A DNA stretch of 41,713 nucleotides, from contig JAIXWX010000026.1 of the NCBI GenBank assembly GCA_027491075.1, positions 1 to 41,713 on the forward strand, in the 5' to 3' direction. The stretch is from Flavobacteriales bacterium (GTDB taxonomy: Bacteria; Bacteroidota; Bacteroidia; Flavobacteriales_D; Sanyastnellaceae). A program made the translations under genes and the position numbers. Below, piece by piece: positions 17,955-26,470 of the stretch; within the stretch, counting starts at the first letter, position 1; each line of letters begins with the position of its first letter. The notes below the pieces were generated by a model. It was given only the letters and a program-made list of their open reading frames with translations. It had not been told where the DNA came from and ran no database searches.

Positions 17955-18520
17955 GCTATTTCGCCCACCCCACAGCCGTCATAGACGAAGGATGCGTCAT
18001 TGGAGAAGGCAGCAAAATTTGGCATTTCACTCATGTGATGCCCGACAGTGTGATCGGTAAAAACTGTAATATTGGTCAAAACGTGCTGATCTCTCCGCAA
18101 GTAGTCCTTGGTAATAATGTAAAAGTTCAAAACAATGTGAGCTTGTACACCGGTGTGATTTGTGAAGATGATGTATTTCTTGGGCCATCGTGTGTATTTA
18201 CAAACGTCATAAATCCGAGAAGCGGCATCAATCGACGTGGTCAATACGACAAAACATGGGTGAAGAAAGGGGCGACCATTGGAGCCAACGCCACCATCAT
18301 TTGTGGAAGAGTCATTGGCGAATATGCCTTTATAGGGGCAGGGGCAGTAATTACAAAAGATGTCCCAGCTTATGCCCTCTTCGTTGGAAATCCAGCACGT
18401 CAGTTAGGCTGGATGTCGCAATTTGGACATCGACTTCACTTCAACGAACATGGAATAGCCATTTGCCCAGAAAGCCAACAACAATATAGATTTGCACAAG
18501 GAACCGTGGTTCCTATCTGA
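17951..18520 (+). CDS. wbpD: WbpD-type nucleotide-sugar N-acetyltransferase (left-handed beta helix)
   Basis: Hexapeptide-repeat acetyltransferase of 189 residues. Repeats such as [37 protein letters not shown] and [11 protein letters not shown] build a left-handed beta helix. [18 protein letters not shown] and [14 protein letters not shown] match the WbpD/WlbB family, which acetylates the 3-amino group of UDP-GlcNAc(3NH2)A. Its usual partners, the WbpB dehydrogenase and WbpE aminotransferase, are not in this window. It overlaps the UDP-xylose synthase by 4 bases, and the TviB-like gene follows 10 bases after its stop. Confidence 0.88.
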   Translation: MSYFAHPTAVIDEGCVIGEGSKIWHFTHVMPDSVIGKNCNIGQNVLISPQVVLGNNVKVQNNVSLYTGVICEDDVFLGPSCVFTNVINPRSGINRRGQYDKTWVKKGATIGANATIICGRVIGEYAFIGAGAVITKDVPAYALFVGNPARQLGWMSQFGHRLHFNEHGIAICPESQQQYRFAQGTVVPI

Positions 18521-18530
18521 TAGTAGCTTT

Positions 18531-19829
18531 ATGATTTACGACAATCTCCTTTCAAAAGAATCCAAGCTGGCCGTAATTGGTCTTGGATACGTAGGTTTAC
18601 CTATTGCGCTCGAATTTGCCAAGAAAATTAGAGTAGTGGGCTTTGATATAAATGAAGAGCGCGTAGAAATGATGCGCAATCACATCGACCCTTCGGAAGA
18701 ACTAGAGAAATCAGCATTCGAAGGTTGTGACATCACCTTCACCAGCAATATCGAAGATCTGAGAGAAGTTCAATTCTTCATCATCGCTGTGCCAACTCCC
18801 ATTAATAACATGAACTTGCCTGACTTGGGCCCCGTATTGAGCGCAAGCAGAACAGTAGGACAAGTGCTTAAAAAAGGAGACTACGTCGTATATGAATCCA
18901 CTGTTTATCCAGGCTGTACGGAAGACGACTGTGTGCCTATCCTGGAGCAGTTGAGTGGATTGAAAATGAAATCGGACTTTAAGGTAGGATATTCTCCAGA
19001 AAGGATTAATCCTGGGGACAAAAAAAACACCATACGTACCATTGTTAAAGTGGCCAGTGGTTGCGATGCTGAATCTTTAGAACAAATCGCAAAAACCTAC
19101 GAGCTGGTGGTCGATGCGGGCATACATAGAGCATCTTCCATCAAAGTTGCTGAAGCTTCAAAAATCATTGAGAATACGCAGCGCGATGTAAACATTGCAT
19201 TGATCAATGAATTGTCGCTCATTCTAAGTAAAATGGGAGTGAATACATACGATGTACTAGAAGCTGCTGGCACCAAATGGAACTTCTTAAAATTTAGTCC
19301 TGGATTGGTAGGAGGACATTGCATCGGAGTGGATCCATACTACCTGGTGTACAAGGCTAAAAAAGTGGGTTATTATTCAAAAGTCATCAGTTCAGCCCGT
19401 TACATTAATGATAGCATGGGCTTTTATGTTGGTAAACAAACCGTCAAAAAAATTCTTGAAAGCGGCAGAAATGCGCTTGAGTCGAAAGTCCTTGTTCTAG
19501 GCGCGACATTCAAAGAAAATGTAAGCGACGTTCGCAACTCGAAGGTCGTGGACATCATTCGAGAACTTGAATCATTCAGTATGCATGTCGATATCATGGA
19601 TCCTCATGCCAACAGCGACGAATTGAAACACGAATACGGCTTTGAACTTATACCCTCTCCCATTGCTGGATCGTATGATGCCATCATTCTAGCGGTTGCA
19701 CATAATGATTTCTTGAATTTACCAGAAAGTTACTTCAAGAATTTAATGCGAAATGGTAAAGGAGTACTCGTTGATATTAAGGGGCTTTACAAAAATAAAA
19801 TCAAGGATTTGGATTATTGGAGCCTATAA
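18531..19829 (+). CDS. tviB: UDP-N-acetylhexosamine 6-dehydrogenase, TviB/WbpO type
   Basis: NAD-dependent dehydrogenase oxidising C6 of UDP-GlcNAc or UDP-GalNAc to the uronate. The 432 residues carry AVIGLGYVGLPIALEF, AVPTPINNMNLPDL, YESTVYPGCTEDDCVPIL, YSPERINPGDK and catalytic Cys264 in GGHCIGVDPYYL. These are closer to TviB/WbpO than to WbpA by the patterns I know. The frame is open back to 18492 inside wbpD, but the ATG at 18531 lies past the wbpD stop and fits the family start. It could supply the uronate that WbpB, WbpE and WbpD would amidate. Confidence 0.92.
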   Translation: MIYDNLLSKESKLAVIGLGYVGLPIALEFAKKIRVVGFDINEERVEMMRNHIDPSEELEKSAFEGCDITFTSNIEDLREVQFFIIAVPTPINNMNLPDLGPVLSASRTVGQVLKKGDYVVYESTVYPGCTEDDCVPILEQLSGLKMKSDFKVGYSPERINPGDKKNTIRTIVKVASGCDAESLEQIAKTYELVVDAGIHRASSIKVAEASKIIENTQRDVNIALINELSLILSKMGVNTYDVLEAAGTKWNFLKFSPGLVGGHCIGVDPYYLVYKAKKVGYYSKVISSARYINDSMGFYVGKQTVKKILESGRNALESKVLVLGATFKENVSDVRNSKVVDIIRELESFSMHVDIMDPHANSDELKHEYGFELIPSPIAGSYDAIILAVAHNDFLNLPESYFKNLMRNGKGVLVDIKGLYKNKIKDLDYWSL

Positions 19830-19857
19830 TACACACGAGTATTAGGTAAACACTCCC

Positions 19858-19865
19858 TACTTTCG
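19858..19865 (+). promoter_or_regulatory. Candidate -7 box for TonB receptor
   Basis: TACTTTCG, one mismatch to TAnnTTTG, 19 bases before the receptor ATG. The 55-base gap holds no cobalamin-riboswitch-sized leader. Confidence 0.4.
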
Positions 19866-19884
19866 CGACCGAAATTGCCAACGT

Positions 19885-21768
19885 ATGAAGTTTACATTCC
19901 TTTTTGCTTGCATCTTTCTGTTCGCTCAGCTTTCTTTTTCTCAAAAAGATTCTACGAACGTACCACTGAATAGCACTTTGCAACAAGTAGAAGTGGTCCT
20001 GAACTCGAAGAGACTTCCATTAGAATCTGCGTTGAAGTCTGGGAGAAATATTGAAGTAATAACATCCGAAGACCTCATGAAGTTGCCAGTGCAATCCACA
20101 GTGGAAGCACTTTCATATATAGCTGGAGTGGATATACGACAGCGTGGACCTTTGGGTGCGCAAGCGGACATAACCATCGGTGGAGGAACTTTTGAGCAAG
20201 TGCTCGTTCTGGTCAACGGAATTCCCCTTCGCGATCCACAAACTGGACATCATCAATTGAATTTACCTTTTGATCTTCAGCAAATAGAGCGAATAGAAGT
20301 CATTAAAGGAACCGCCTCTCGCATTTATGGAGCGAATGCTCTGGCAGGGGCAATCAACATTGTTACGAAGGCACCTGCTTCCGAAAAAGTCTTCTTTCAG
20401 TCTTATGCAGGAATGCCTTTCGAAACAGACACCGCCACGGGCGAGGCATATTATGCTGCAGGTCTTAGAGCTGGTGTTGGGTTTAAAATCAAAGAGTCTC
20501 AGCACCGATTCGATGCAGGGTATCAAACAACGAACGGATTTCGTTTCAATAGCGCGAGTACCCAACAGCGCCTAAATTATTTAGGTCGATACTTCACCAA
20601 GAGAGCTCAAATCAATTTAATGGGGGGAACTCTTTTGAACAAATTCGGAGCCCGAGATTTTTATGCGCCACCTGTAGATATTGATGCTGTAGAATCCGTC
20701 ACTACTTCCTACGCTGGAGCAACAGCCAATATCGCCTTAGGAGAGTTCTCCCTTCGTCCCATTGTATACTGGAGATACAATCATGACGACTACAATCTAA
20801 ATGCATTCAATTACCGCAATAACCATTTCAGCACTGCCGCTGGAGCTGAGTTGCACAGCACTTACACGCTCGATCGTTGGGCATTCGGAGCTGGGCTAGA
20901 ATACCGAACTGAATTGATCCGGAGCAATAACTTGGGCAAGCACGAACGTCAATACTATGCATCCTATGCCGAAGCCAAATATAACTTTACCCAAAACGGT
21001 CATGTTACACTGGGTGCCAATGTGCAATACAATACTGATTTCGGAGTAAGTATTTATCCCGGACTTGAATTATACCAAGGATTTAGTTGGATTGAAAGCA
21101 AAACGATTGGAGTATTTGCCAATGCAGGATTTGGTAACAGAATGCCTACCTACACTGATTTGTATTATAGCGATTCGCGAACTGTTGGAAACCCGCTATT
21201 ACGGCCAGAGTCCGCCACCAATGGTGAAATTGGAGTACGATTGCATGATAAACAAAACACACGCATGCAAGCAAGTGCTTTTATTCGCAATGCCGATGAC
21301 TTTATCGACTTCGTGAGAGAAGATCTTTTTTCGCGTTTCCAGCCCATAAATTTTCAAAACGTGCAGGTCACTGGTATAGAGTTTTCTGGAGCGCACTCGT
21401 TCAAACAAGCTCAAAACCGCGACGTATTTCCAAGTAGTTTGAGAATCACTTATACCTACCTAGATGCGACACTTGGACTACAAAGTGCTTTGAGCCGATA
21501 CGCGCTAGAACATCTCAGACACCAATTGGCAGTGCAGCTTATAGTAAAAACTACAAAAAGCATCGACCATAGTTTTAATATAAGATATCTTGAACGTTTC
21601 AATGGTCCGCAGTATGCCATTGCAGACTACCGAGTGCGGGTTAATTTGAAACAATGGAGTCTTTTTGGGGATATTAGTAATATTTTTGACAGACAGTTCG
21701 TTGAAACTGGCTTTGTCCCAATGCCGGGACGTTGGTACAGAATCGGTGTAGAACTTAGAATCAAATAA
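19885..21768 (+). CDS. TonB-dependent outer-membrane receptor (BtuB-like)
   Basis: Outer-membrane gated importer of 627 residues, short for the class and close to BtuB size. Signal peptide ends around AQLSFSQ. The plug domain (~35-165) has VITSEDLMKLPVQSTVEALSY, GVDIRQRGP, VLVLVNGIPL and IERIEVIKGTASRIYGANALAGAINIVTK. The rest is alternating beta-barrel sequence ending in ...GRWYRIGVELRIK with a terminal aromatic/hydrophobic strand. There is no N-terminal carboxypeptidase-like domain and no SusD neighbour, so it is not a SusC. Ligand unknown: a corrinoid, metal chelate or small glycan are possible. It interrupts a polysaccharide gene run and has its own candidate promoter. Confidence 0.9.
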   Translation: MKFTFLFACIFLFAQLSFSQKDSTNVPLNSTLQQVEVVLNSKRLPLESALKSGRNIEVITSEDLMKLPVQSTVEALSYIAGVDIRQRGPLGAQADITIGGGTFEQVLVLVNGIPLRDPQTGHHQLNLPFDLQQIERIEVIKGTASRIYGANALAGAINIVTKAPASEKVFFQSYAGMPFETDTATGEAYYAAGLRAGVGFKIKESQHRFDAGYQTTNGFRFNSASTQQRLNYLGRYFTKRAQINLMGGTLLNKFGARDFYAPPVDIDAVESVTTSYAGATANIALGEFSLRPIVYWRYNHDDYNLNAFNYRNNHFSTAAGAELHSTYTLDRWAFGAGLEYRTELIRSNNLGKHERQYYASYAEAKYNFTQNGHVTLGANVQYNTDFGVSIYPGLELYQGFSWIESKTIGVFANAGFGNRMPTYTDLYYSDSRTVGNPLLRPESATNGEIGVRLHDKQNTRMQASAFIRNADDFIDFVREDLFSRFQPINFQNVQVTGIEFSGAHSFKQAQNRDVFPSSLRITYTYLDATLGLQSALSRYALEHLRHQLAVQLIVKTTKSIDHSFNIRYLERFNGPQYAIADYRVRVNLKQWSLFGDISNIFDRQFVETGFVPMPGRWYRIGVELRIK

Positions 21769-21780
21769 AGAATCCTCGAA

Positions 21781-22830
21781 ATGAAGTTACTGGTGACAGG
21801 AGGGGCTGGTTTTATTGGCTCACATGTTGTTCGATTATTGGTCAACAAGTATCCCAATTATGAGATTGTCAACCTTGACAAACTCACTTATGCGGGAAAT
21901 CTTGAGAACTTAAAAGACATCGAAAAGAATCCTAATTATAAATTCATTCAAGGAGATATAACAGATAAGCAGTTTATATCCGATTTATTTGTTGCGGAAA
22001 CCTTTGATGGAGTTCTGCACCTAGCGGCAGAGAGTCATGTGGACAGAAGTATTTCTGGACCAGAGGCATTTGTAATCACCAACGTGATAGGAACATTAAA
22101 TCTTCTCAATGCGGCTGTCCAGCAATGGAAAGGGGATTACACTGGAAAATTGTTCTACCATATTTCAACCGACGAAGTATTCGGTTCCCTGGGACAAGAA
22201 GGAAAGTTTGATGAAAATACCTCATACGATCCACGATCTCCCTATAGTTCAAGCAAGGCCTCCAGCGATCACTTGGTGAGAGCTTATCACCATACATACG
22301 GTCTGCCGATTGTAATCACCAATTGCAGCAACAATTATGGAAGTCATCAATTTCCTGAAAAGCTTATACCATTGATGATTCACAACATTAAAACCAATCG
22401 GCCTTTACCTGTTTATGGCAAAGGAGAAAATATTAGAGATTGGTTATGGGTAGAAGACCACGCGCGCGCTATTGATGTTGTTTTTCACCAAGGAAAAAAC
22501 GGAGAAACCTATTGCATTGGTGGAAATAACGAATGGAAAAATATTGACCTGGTGCATTTGCTTTGTGAAATCATGGATGATCGCTTGGGAAGAGAAAAAG
22601 GTACCTCTGCAGGGCTAATTACCTTTGTGAAAGATCGAGCTGGTCACGATTTGCGCTACGCGATCGACGCGACAAAAATCAAGTTCGAGTTGGGATGGGA
22701 ACCTACCCAGCCATTCAGGGATTTACTTGAGAAAACAGTGGACTGGTATTTGGCCAACGAAGAATGGCTCGAACACATCACCTCTGGTGCTTATCGAAAT
22801 TATTATATCGATCAATATCAAAACCGATAA
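21781..22830 (+). CDS. rfbB: dTDP-glucose 4,6-dehydratase
   Basis: Second enzyme of the dTDP-sugar path, forming dTDP-4-keto-6-deoxyglucose. Length is 349 residues. Seen: TGGAGFIGSHVV (NAD), LDKLTYAGNLENL, HLAAESHVDRSI, ISTDEVFG with the catalytic Asp-Glu, YSSSKASSDH with catalytic Tyr, NCSNNYGSHQFPEKLIPL and RDWLWVEDHARA. The thymidylyltransferase RfbA and the later RfbC/RfbD are not here, so the rest of the path is elsewhere. It starts 12 bases after the receptor and runs into the CpsB-like gene. Confidence 0.96.
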   Translation: MKLLVTGGAGFIGSHVVRLLVNKYPNYEIVNLDKLTYAGNLENLKDIEKNPNYKFIQGDITDKQFISDLFVAETFDGVLHLAAESHVDRSISGPEAFVITNVIGTLNLLNAAVQQWKGDYTGKLFYHISTDEVFGSLGQEGKFDENTSYDPRSPYSSSKASSDHLVRAYHHTYGLPIVITNCSNNYGSHQFPEKLIPLMIHNIKTNRPLPVYGKGENIRDWLWVEDHARAIDVVFHQGKNGETYCIGGNNEWKNIDLVHLLCEIMDDRLGREKGTSAGLITFVKDRAGHDLRYAIDATKIKFELGWEPTQPFRDLLEKTVDWYLANEEWLEHITSGAYRNYYIDQYQNR

Positions 22831-22836
22831 TCCTTT

Positions 22837-23592
22837 ATGGGCCTATTCGACAGATTCAAATCAAAGCCTCGAACCGAGCCGGTAATCGAGCCATTGGATT
22901 TAGGCCTCGTTGGAGTGGACATGCATAGCCACCTTCTTTTCGGTATCGATGATGGAGCGACTACTATAGAAGATTCTCTTCTCCTCATTGAAGAACTGAT
23001 GAAATTGGGCTATAAAAAGTTTATTACCACACCACACATCTTTCGCGACCTCTATTTGAATTCACCTGAAACCATCTTTCCTCCCTTGGAGAAAGTCAAA
23101 AGGGCTATAAAAGAGAAAGGGTGGGATATAGAAATTCATTCCGCCGCTGAATACTACTTAGATGAGCACTTTGAAGAACTTATTGAAAAGAAAGATCTGC
23201 TCACCTTCGGAAACAACTACGTGCTATTTGAATACTCGTTTGATGAAGAGCCTGCGTCGTCTAAAAGAGCCATTTTTAATTTGCAGCTCAACGGTTACAA
23301 ACCCATTCTTGCACACCCAGAGCGATATGCTTTTATGCACGACAAGTTTAGCCGATACGAAGAGCTTGCGGATCGCGATGTTTACCTACAGCTCAACATC
23401 AATTCTCTTCATGGTCATTATGGCCCTGAAGTAAAAAAGATATCTGAAAAGCTTATCGATGCGGGAATAATAAGTTTTCTAGGAACCGATTGTCATCACC
23501 TCGGTCATCTTGAATTGACCAAACAAGTGCGTACCAATGAGCACTTGAGAAAGTTGGTTGAAAGTGGAAAATTAAAGAATCACGAATTATAG
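22837..23592 (+). CDS. CpsB/YwqE-type PHP-domain tyrosine phosphatase
   Basis: Mn-dependent phosphotyrosine phosphatase of the PHP family that works against the capsule/exopolysaccharide tyrosine kinase (Wzc/CpsD type). Length is 251 residues. Metal-binding motifs are visible: DMHSHLLFGIDDGA at the start, TTPHI, the central EYYL, LAHPERY, and GTDCHHLG near the end. It follows rfbB after 6 bases. Its place at the end of the nucleotide-sugar run agrees with control of polysaccharide chain export; no Wzc-like kinase is in the window. Confidence 0.9.
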   Translation: MGLFDRFKSKPRTEPVIEPLDLGLVGVDMHSHLLFGIDDGATTIEDSLLLIEELMKLGYKKFITTPHIFRDLYLNSPETIFPPLEKVKRAIKEKGWDIEIHSAAEYYLDEHFEELIEKKDLLTFGNNYVLFEYSFDEEPASSKRAIFNLQLNGYKPILAHPERYAFMHDKFSRYEELADRDVYLQLNINSLHGHYGPEVKKISEKLIDAGIISFLGTDCHHLGHLELTKQVRTNEHLRKLVESGKLKNHEL

Positions 23593-23597
23593 GCTGG

Positions 23598-23924
23598 CTA
23601 GGCGCCTACTTCAGCAAGCTGTACTTTCAATCCATCTAGCTCTTGTGAAAGATGAATTTGACATCCCAATCTGCTATTGGATTTTACAAAAAAAGCTTGA
23701 TCGAGCATTGCCTCTTCATCGTCATTCCTTTCAAGAATGGAATGGTCTGAAACTACATACATATGACACGTAGCGCACATGGCCATTCCTCCACAAGTGC
23801 CTTCTACTGGCAATTCATAAGACTTACAAAGCTCCATCATATTCATGTTCATGTCCGTAGGACCGTCCAATTGGTGCTCCTTTCCGTCTCTATCAATTAC
23901 AGTAATTTTGATAAGGTTATCCAT
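23598..23924 (-). CDS. [2Fe-2S] ferredoxin (adrenodoxin/ISC-type)
   Basis: Small electron carrier of 108 residues. Cluster ligands are Cys44, Cys50, Cys53 and Cys88, in GTCGGMAMCATC and RLGCQI. The C-x5-C-x2-C spacing and the DDEEAMLD segment are those of adrenodoxin/ISC-type ferredoxins rather than plant-type ones. It lies 14 bases after the NADP reductase gene on the same strand, so the two very probably form an electron-transfer pair for Fe-S assembly, haem or another oxygenase system. Confidence 0.92.
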   Translation of the reverse strand: MDNLIKITVIDRDGKEHQLDGPTDMNMNMMELCKSYELPVEGTCGGMAMCATCHMYVVSDHSILERNDDEEAMLDQAFFVKSNSRLGCQIHLSQELDGLKVQLAEVGA

Positions 23925-23938
23925 TTTTTCAAAGAGAA

Positions 23939-24946
23939 TTAGAATCCGTTCACCCCATTAACGGTAGTGTACTTTAGTACATAATTTTTATCTGGATAAA
24001 TTCTCTTAAATGCGCTTTGAACCATGAGAGTCGCCTCGTGGAATCCACAGAGAATCAATTTCAACTTTCCAGGATAGGTATTGATATCGCCGATGGCGTA
24101 TATGCCGGGTACATTGGTGCTGTAGTCAAAAGTGTTGACTTCGATAGAGTTCTTGTCAATATTCAGACCCCAATCTGCCAGTGGTCCTAACTTCGGAGAA
24201 AGACCAAACAAAGGCAACCAATGATCCGTTGTGATGGCAGATTCAGAATTATCTTGATGCTGCACTTTCACCTCTTTGAGCACACCATTGCCATTTACAC
24301 CAATTACTTCCGCATCGGTGAGAAGATTGATCTTTCCAGATGCAGACATATCCAAGACTTTCTGAACACTATCAGGATGACCTCTAAAACTTTTGCTTCT
24401 ATGGATAAGGGTTACACTTTCAGCTACATTATTTGCCAGAAAAATTGACCAGTCTAGCGCACTATCACCACCACCACTCACGACCACTTTCTTTCCTTTA
24501 TAAAAGTTCGGATCTCTAACAATGTATTCAATCCCTTTGTCCTCGAAGTCGGAAATATTCGCAATAGGCGGCTTGCGTGGCTCAAAGCATCCAAGACCAC
24601 CGGCAATCGCAATGACTGGCGCTTTGTGTTTTGTTCCGCGACTGGATGTTAGAATGAACTTTCCATCCTCGGTTTTCTCAATAGATTCAGCTCTTTCGCC
24701 AAGGGTAAATCCTGGCTTGAAAGGGGCCGCTTGTTTCATTAAGTGATCTATAAGATCTCCAGCCAGTACTTCTGGAAATCCTGGAATATCGTAAATGGGT
24801 TTTTTAGGATATATTTCTGTCAGTTGCCCGCCAGGTTGTGGAAGGGCGTCAACAAGATGGCATCTCAACTTCAGCAAGCCCGCCTCAAACACTGTAAACA
24901 AACCGCATGGGCCTGCTCCCACAATGAGGATATCTGTTTCAATCAT
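23939..24946 (-). CDS. Ferredoxin-NADP+ reductase, thioredoxin-reductase-like
   Basis: FAD enzyme passing electrons between NADPH and ferredoxin, 335 residues. FAD motif is VGAGPCGLFTVFEAG, the NADP motif is SGGGDSALDWSIFLA, and the C-terminal FAD site is YAIGDINTYPGKLKLILCGFHEA. The CxxC pair of true thioredoxin reductases is missing, and the extended C-terminus is present; both mark the TrxR-like FNR (YumC) class. Encoded just upstream of the [2Fe-2S] ferredoxin. A candidate promoter and a CRP/FNR-like palindrome precede it. Confidence 0.93.
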   Translation of the reverse strand: MIETDILIVGAGPCGLFTVFEAGLLKLRCHLVDALPQPGGQLTEIYPKKPIYDIPGFPEVLAGDLIDHLMKQAAPFKPGFTLGERAESIEKTEDGKFILTSSRGTKHKAPVIAIAGGLGCFEPRKPPIANISDFEDKGIEYIVRDPNFYKGKKVVVSGGGDSALDWSIFLANNVAESVTLIHRSKSFRGHPDSVQKVLDMSASGKINLLTDAEVIGVNGNGVLKEVKVQHQDNSESAITTDHWLPLFGLSPKLGPLADWGLNIDKNSIEVNTFDYSTNVPGIYAIGDINTYPGKLKLILCGFHEATLMVQSAFKRIYPDKNYVLKYTTVNGVNGF

Positions 24947-24970
24947 ATATGTTTAGAACTAAATCGGCTG

Positions 24971-24978
24971 TAAAAGTA
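24971..24978 (-). promoter_or_regulatory. Candidate -7 box for fnr-ferredoxin operon
   Basis: TACTTTTA on the minus strand, one mismatch to TAnnTTTG, 24 bases before the reductase ATG. Confidence 0.35.
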
Positions 24979-24999
24979 ATGGATTCAACACACTGAAAT

Positions 25000-25015
25000 A
25001 GTGATTTGTATCACA
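25000..25015. promoter_or_regulatory. CRP/FNR-family-like palindromic operator
   Basis: AGTGATTTGTATCACA matches the TGTGA-N6-TCACA pattern at 9 of 10 fixed positions, with a perfect 5-base inverted repeat GTGAT/ATCAC. Its centre is about 40 bases upstream of the transcription start implied by the candidate -7 box of the ferredoxin reductase gene, the usual place for a class II activator site. Whether it is used is inference; chance matches occur. Confidence 0.35.
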
Positions 25016-25044
25016 CTCGACTAACAAGCCAATAAAAAAATTGT

Positions 25045-25296
25045 TTATGCGAAGGTCTCATTCACCGCTTCCACCGCTCTAATCTCGGGTACTGCGGCTC
25101 GAATCGCGCCTTCGACACCTGCCTTCATGGTCATATGACTCATAGAACAAGTAGTACACGCTCCGTGTAATGCCACACGAGCTCTGAAGTCTTCAGTGAC
25201 CTCTACCAGTGTTATGCCCCCCCCGTCCGCTTCTAAATATGGGCGGATTTTCTCTAAGGAATCATTCACTTTGTTAAACAATTCTGATGGTGTCAT
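25045..25296 (-). CDS. NifU C-terminal domain (Nfu) Fe-S scaffold protein
   Basis: 83-residue Nfu domain that carries a transient Fe-S cluster between two monomers. The cluster-binding Cys47-x2-Cys50 sits in HGACTTCSMS, preceded by RPYLEADGGGITLV and followed by MTMKAGVEGAIR, the whole Nfu signature. It has no N-terminal A-type domain. It begins 3 bases after the Mrp stop, so Mrp and Nfu form a two-gene Fe-S carrier operon. Confidence 0.93.
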   Translation of the reverse strand: MTPSELFNKVNDSLEKIRPYLEADGGGITLVEVTEDFRARVALHGACTTCSMSHMTMKAGVEGAIRAAVPEIRAVEAVNETFA

Positions 25297-25299
25297 TTC

Positions 25300-26397
25300 T
25301 TAAGCCTCCGTCGTTACTGCTTTCTTCTTTCTAAAAGGAAGCATTCTTATTTCTTTTTCAAAATTATTTAAAATCTCCTCCAAATGCCCCACCGCAGGAG
25401 TCCCCTCTTGCAATACTGCAGGTCTACCAGCATCACCAGCTTCTCGAATACTCTGAATCAATGGAAGCGGTCCAAGATAAGGAACATGAAGCTCTTCAGC
25501 TAAGAATTTGACTCCATCCTTACCAAACAAATAATACTTATTGTCCGGTAATTCAGCAGGCGTAAACCACGCCATGTTCTCTATCATTCCTACCACAGGA
25601 ATATCAATGCCCTTTATATCAAACATCGCAACGCCTTTTCTGGCATCAGCAAGAGCCACTTCTTGTGGAGTGCTTACCACCACTGCGCCAGAGAGAGGAA
25701 GGGCTTGTACAATACTCAAGTGGATGTCGCCTGTCCCTGGGGGCAAATCAATGATCATATAATCGAGTGGTCCCCAAAAAGCATCATTGATCATTTGATT
25801 TAAGGCTTTGTTCGCCATAGCACCTCTCCATACAATTGCTTGATTCACGTCTGCGAAAAAACCTATAGACAAAATTTTCACTCCATATTGTTCCACTGGG
25901 ATGATCAGATTGCGCCCGTCTATTTCTTTAACCAAAGGTTTCTCATGCACCACATCAAACATCGTAGGTGCGGATGGACCATAGATGTCTGCATCCAAAA
26001 GCCCTACTTTATATCCGCGTCGTGCCAAACCTACCGCCAAGTTGGACGCTACTGTAGATTTTCCAACCCCACCTTTTCCTGAAGCTACAGCAATAATGTT
26101 CTTCACGCCTGGGAGCACTTTGCGCAATTCCCCATCTCTCTCATCACCGCTAATGGGCACAACTTCTACATCTACAAGAAATTCCTTACCAAGCACTCTG
26201 TGAATCGCAAACTCGCATGCATCTTTCATTCTCACCCTACTATGCATGGCAGGGTTGCTAACTTTTACTTCCAAATGAATTTGTTGACCTTCTGCATGGA
26301 CTATTTTCACCAATCCCAAAGCCACAATATCTTTTTTCAAATCTGGCTCAATCACATTGGACAAAGCATCCAATATCGCCTGTTTGGAAACGCTCAT
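25300..26397 (-). CDS. mrp: Mrp/NBP35-family Fe-S carrier ATPase (ApbC)
   Basis: P-loop ATPase that delivers Fe-S clusters. With the start at 26397 it has 365 residues. An N-terminal MIP18/DUF59 domain (EPDLKKDIVALGLV) is followed by the deviant Walker A ASGKGGVGKST, DADIYGPSAPTM, DYMIIDLPPGTGD and the Mrp-type Switch II region. A GTG in frame at 26424 lies just 4 bases from a perfect -7 box, so a near-leaderless longer start is possible; the ATG gives the normal family N-terminus. Translation partner Nfu follows. Confidence 0.94.
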   Translation of the reverse strand: MSVSKQAILDALSNVIEPDLKKDIVALGLVKIVHAEGQQIHLEVKVSNPAMHSRVRMKDACEFAIHRVLGKEFLVDVEVVPISGDERDGELRKVLPGVKNIIAVASGKGGVGKSTVASNLAVGLARRGYKVGLLDADIYGPSAPTMFDVVHEKPLVKEIDGRNLIIPVEQYGVKILSIGFFADVNQAIVWRGAMANKALNQMINDAFWGPLDYMIIDLPPGTGDIHLSIVQALPLSGAVVVSTPQEVALADARKGVAMFDIKGIDIPVVGMIENMAWFTPAELPDNKYYLFGKDGVKFLAEELHVPYLGPLPLIQSIREAGDAGRPAVLQEGTPAVGHLEEILNNFEKEIRMLPFRKKKAVTTEA

Positions 26398-26428
26398 ATT
26401 ATTATTTTTCTTGGAAAACCACACACGG

Positions 26429-26436
26429 CAAATTTA
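26429..26436 (-). promoter_or_regulatory. -7 box for mrp-nfu operon
   Basis: Perfect TAAATTTG on the minus strand, 31 bases before the mrp ATG at 26397 and 4 bases before the alternative GTG at 26424. Confidence 0.5.
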
Positions 26437-26470
26437 CATCCTATGTCTCCTGCATTTTTCAAAAAACAAG

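Noticed and set aside
25020-25044. Possible terminator after nfu (CAATAAAAAAATTG palindrome)
   Set aside because: Only a 4-base stem, too weak; the nearby GTGAT/ATCAC repeat fits an operator better than a hairpin terminator.
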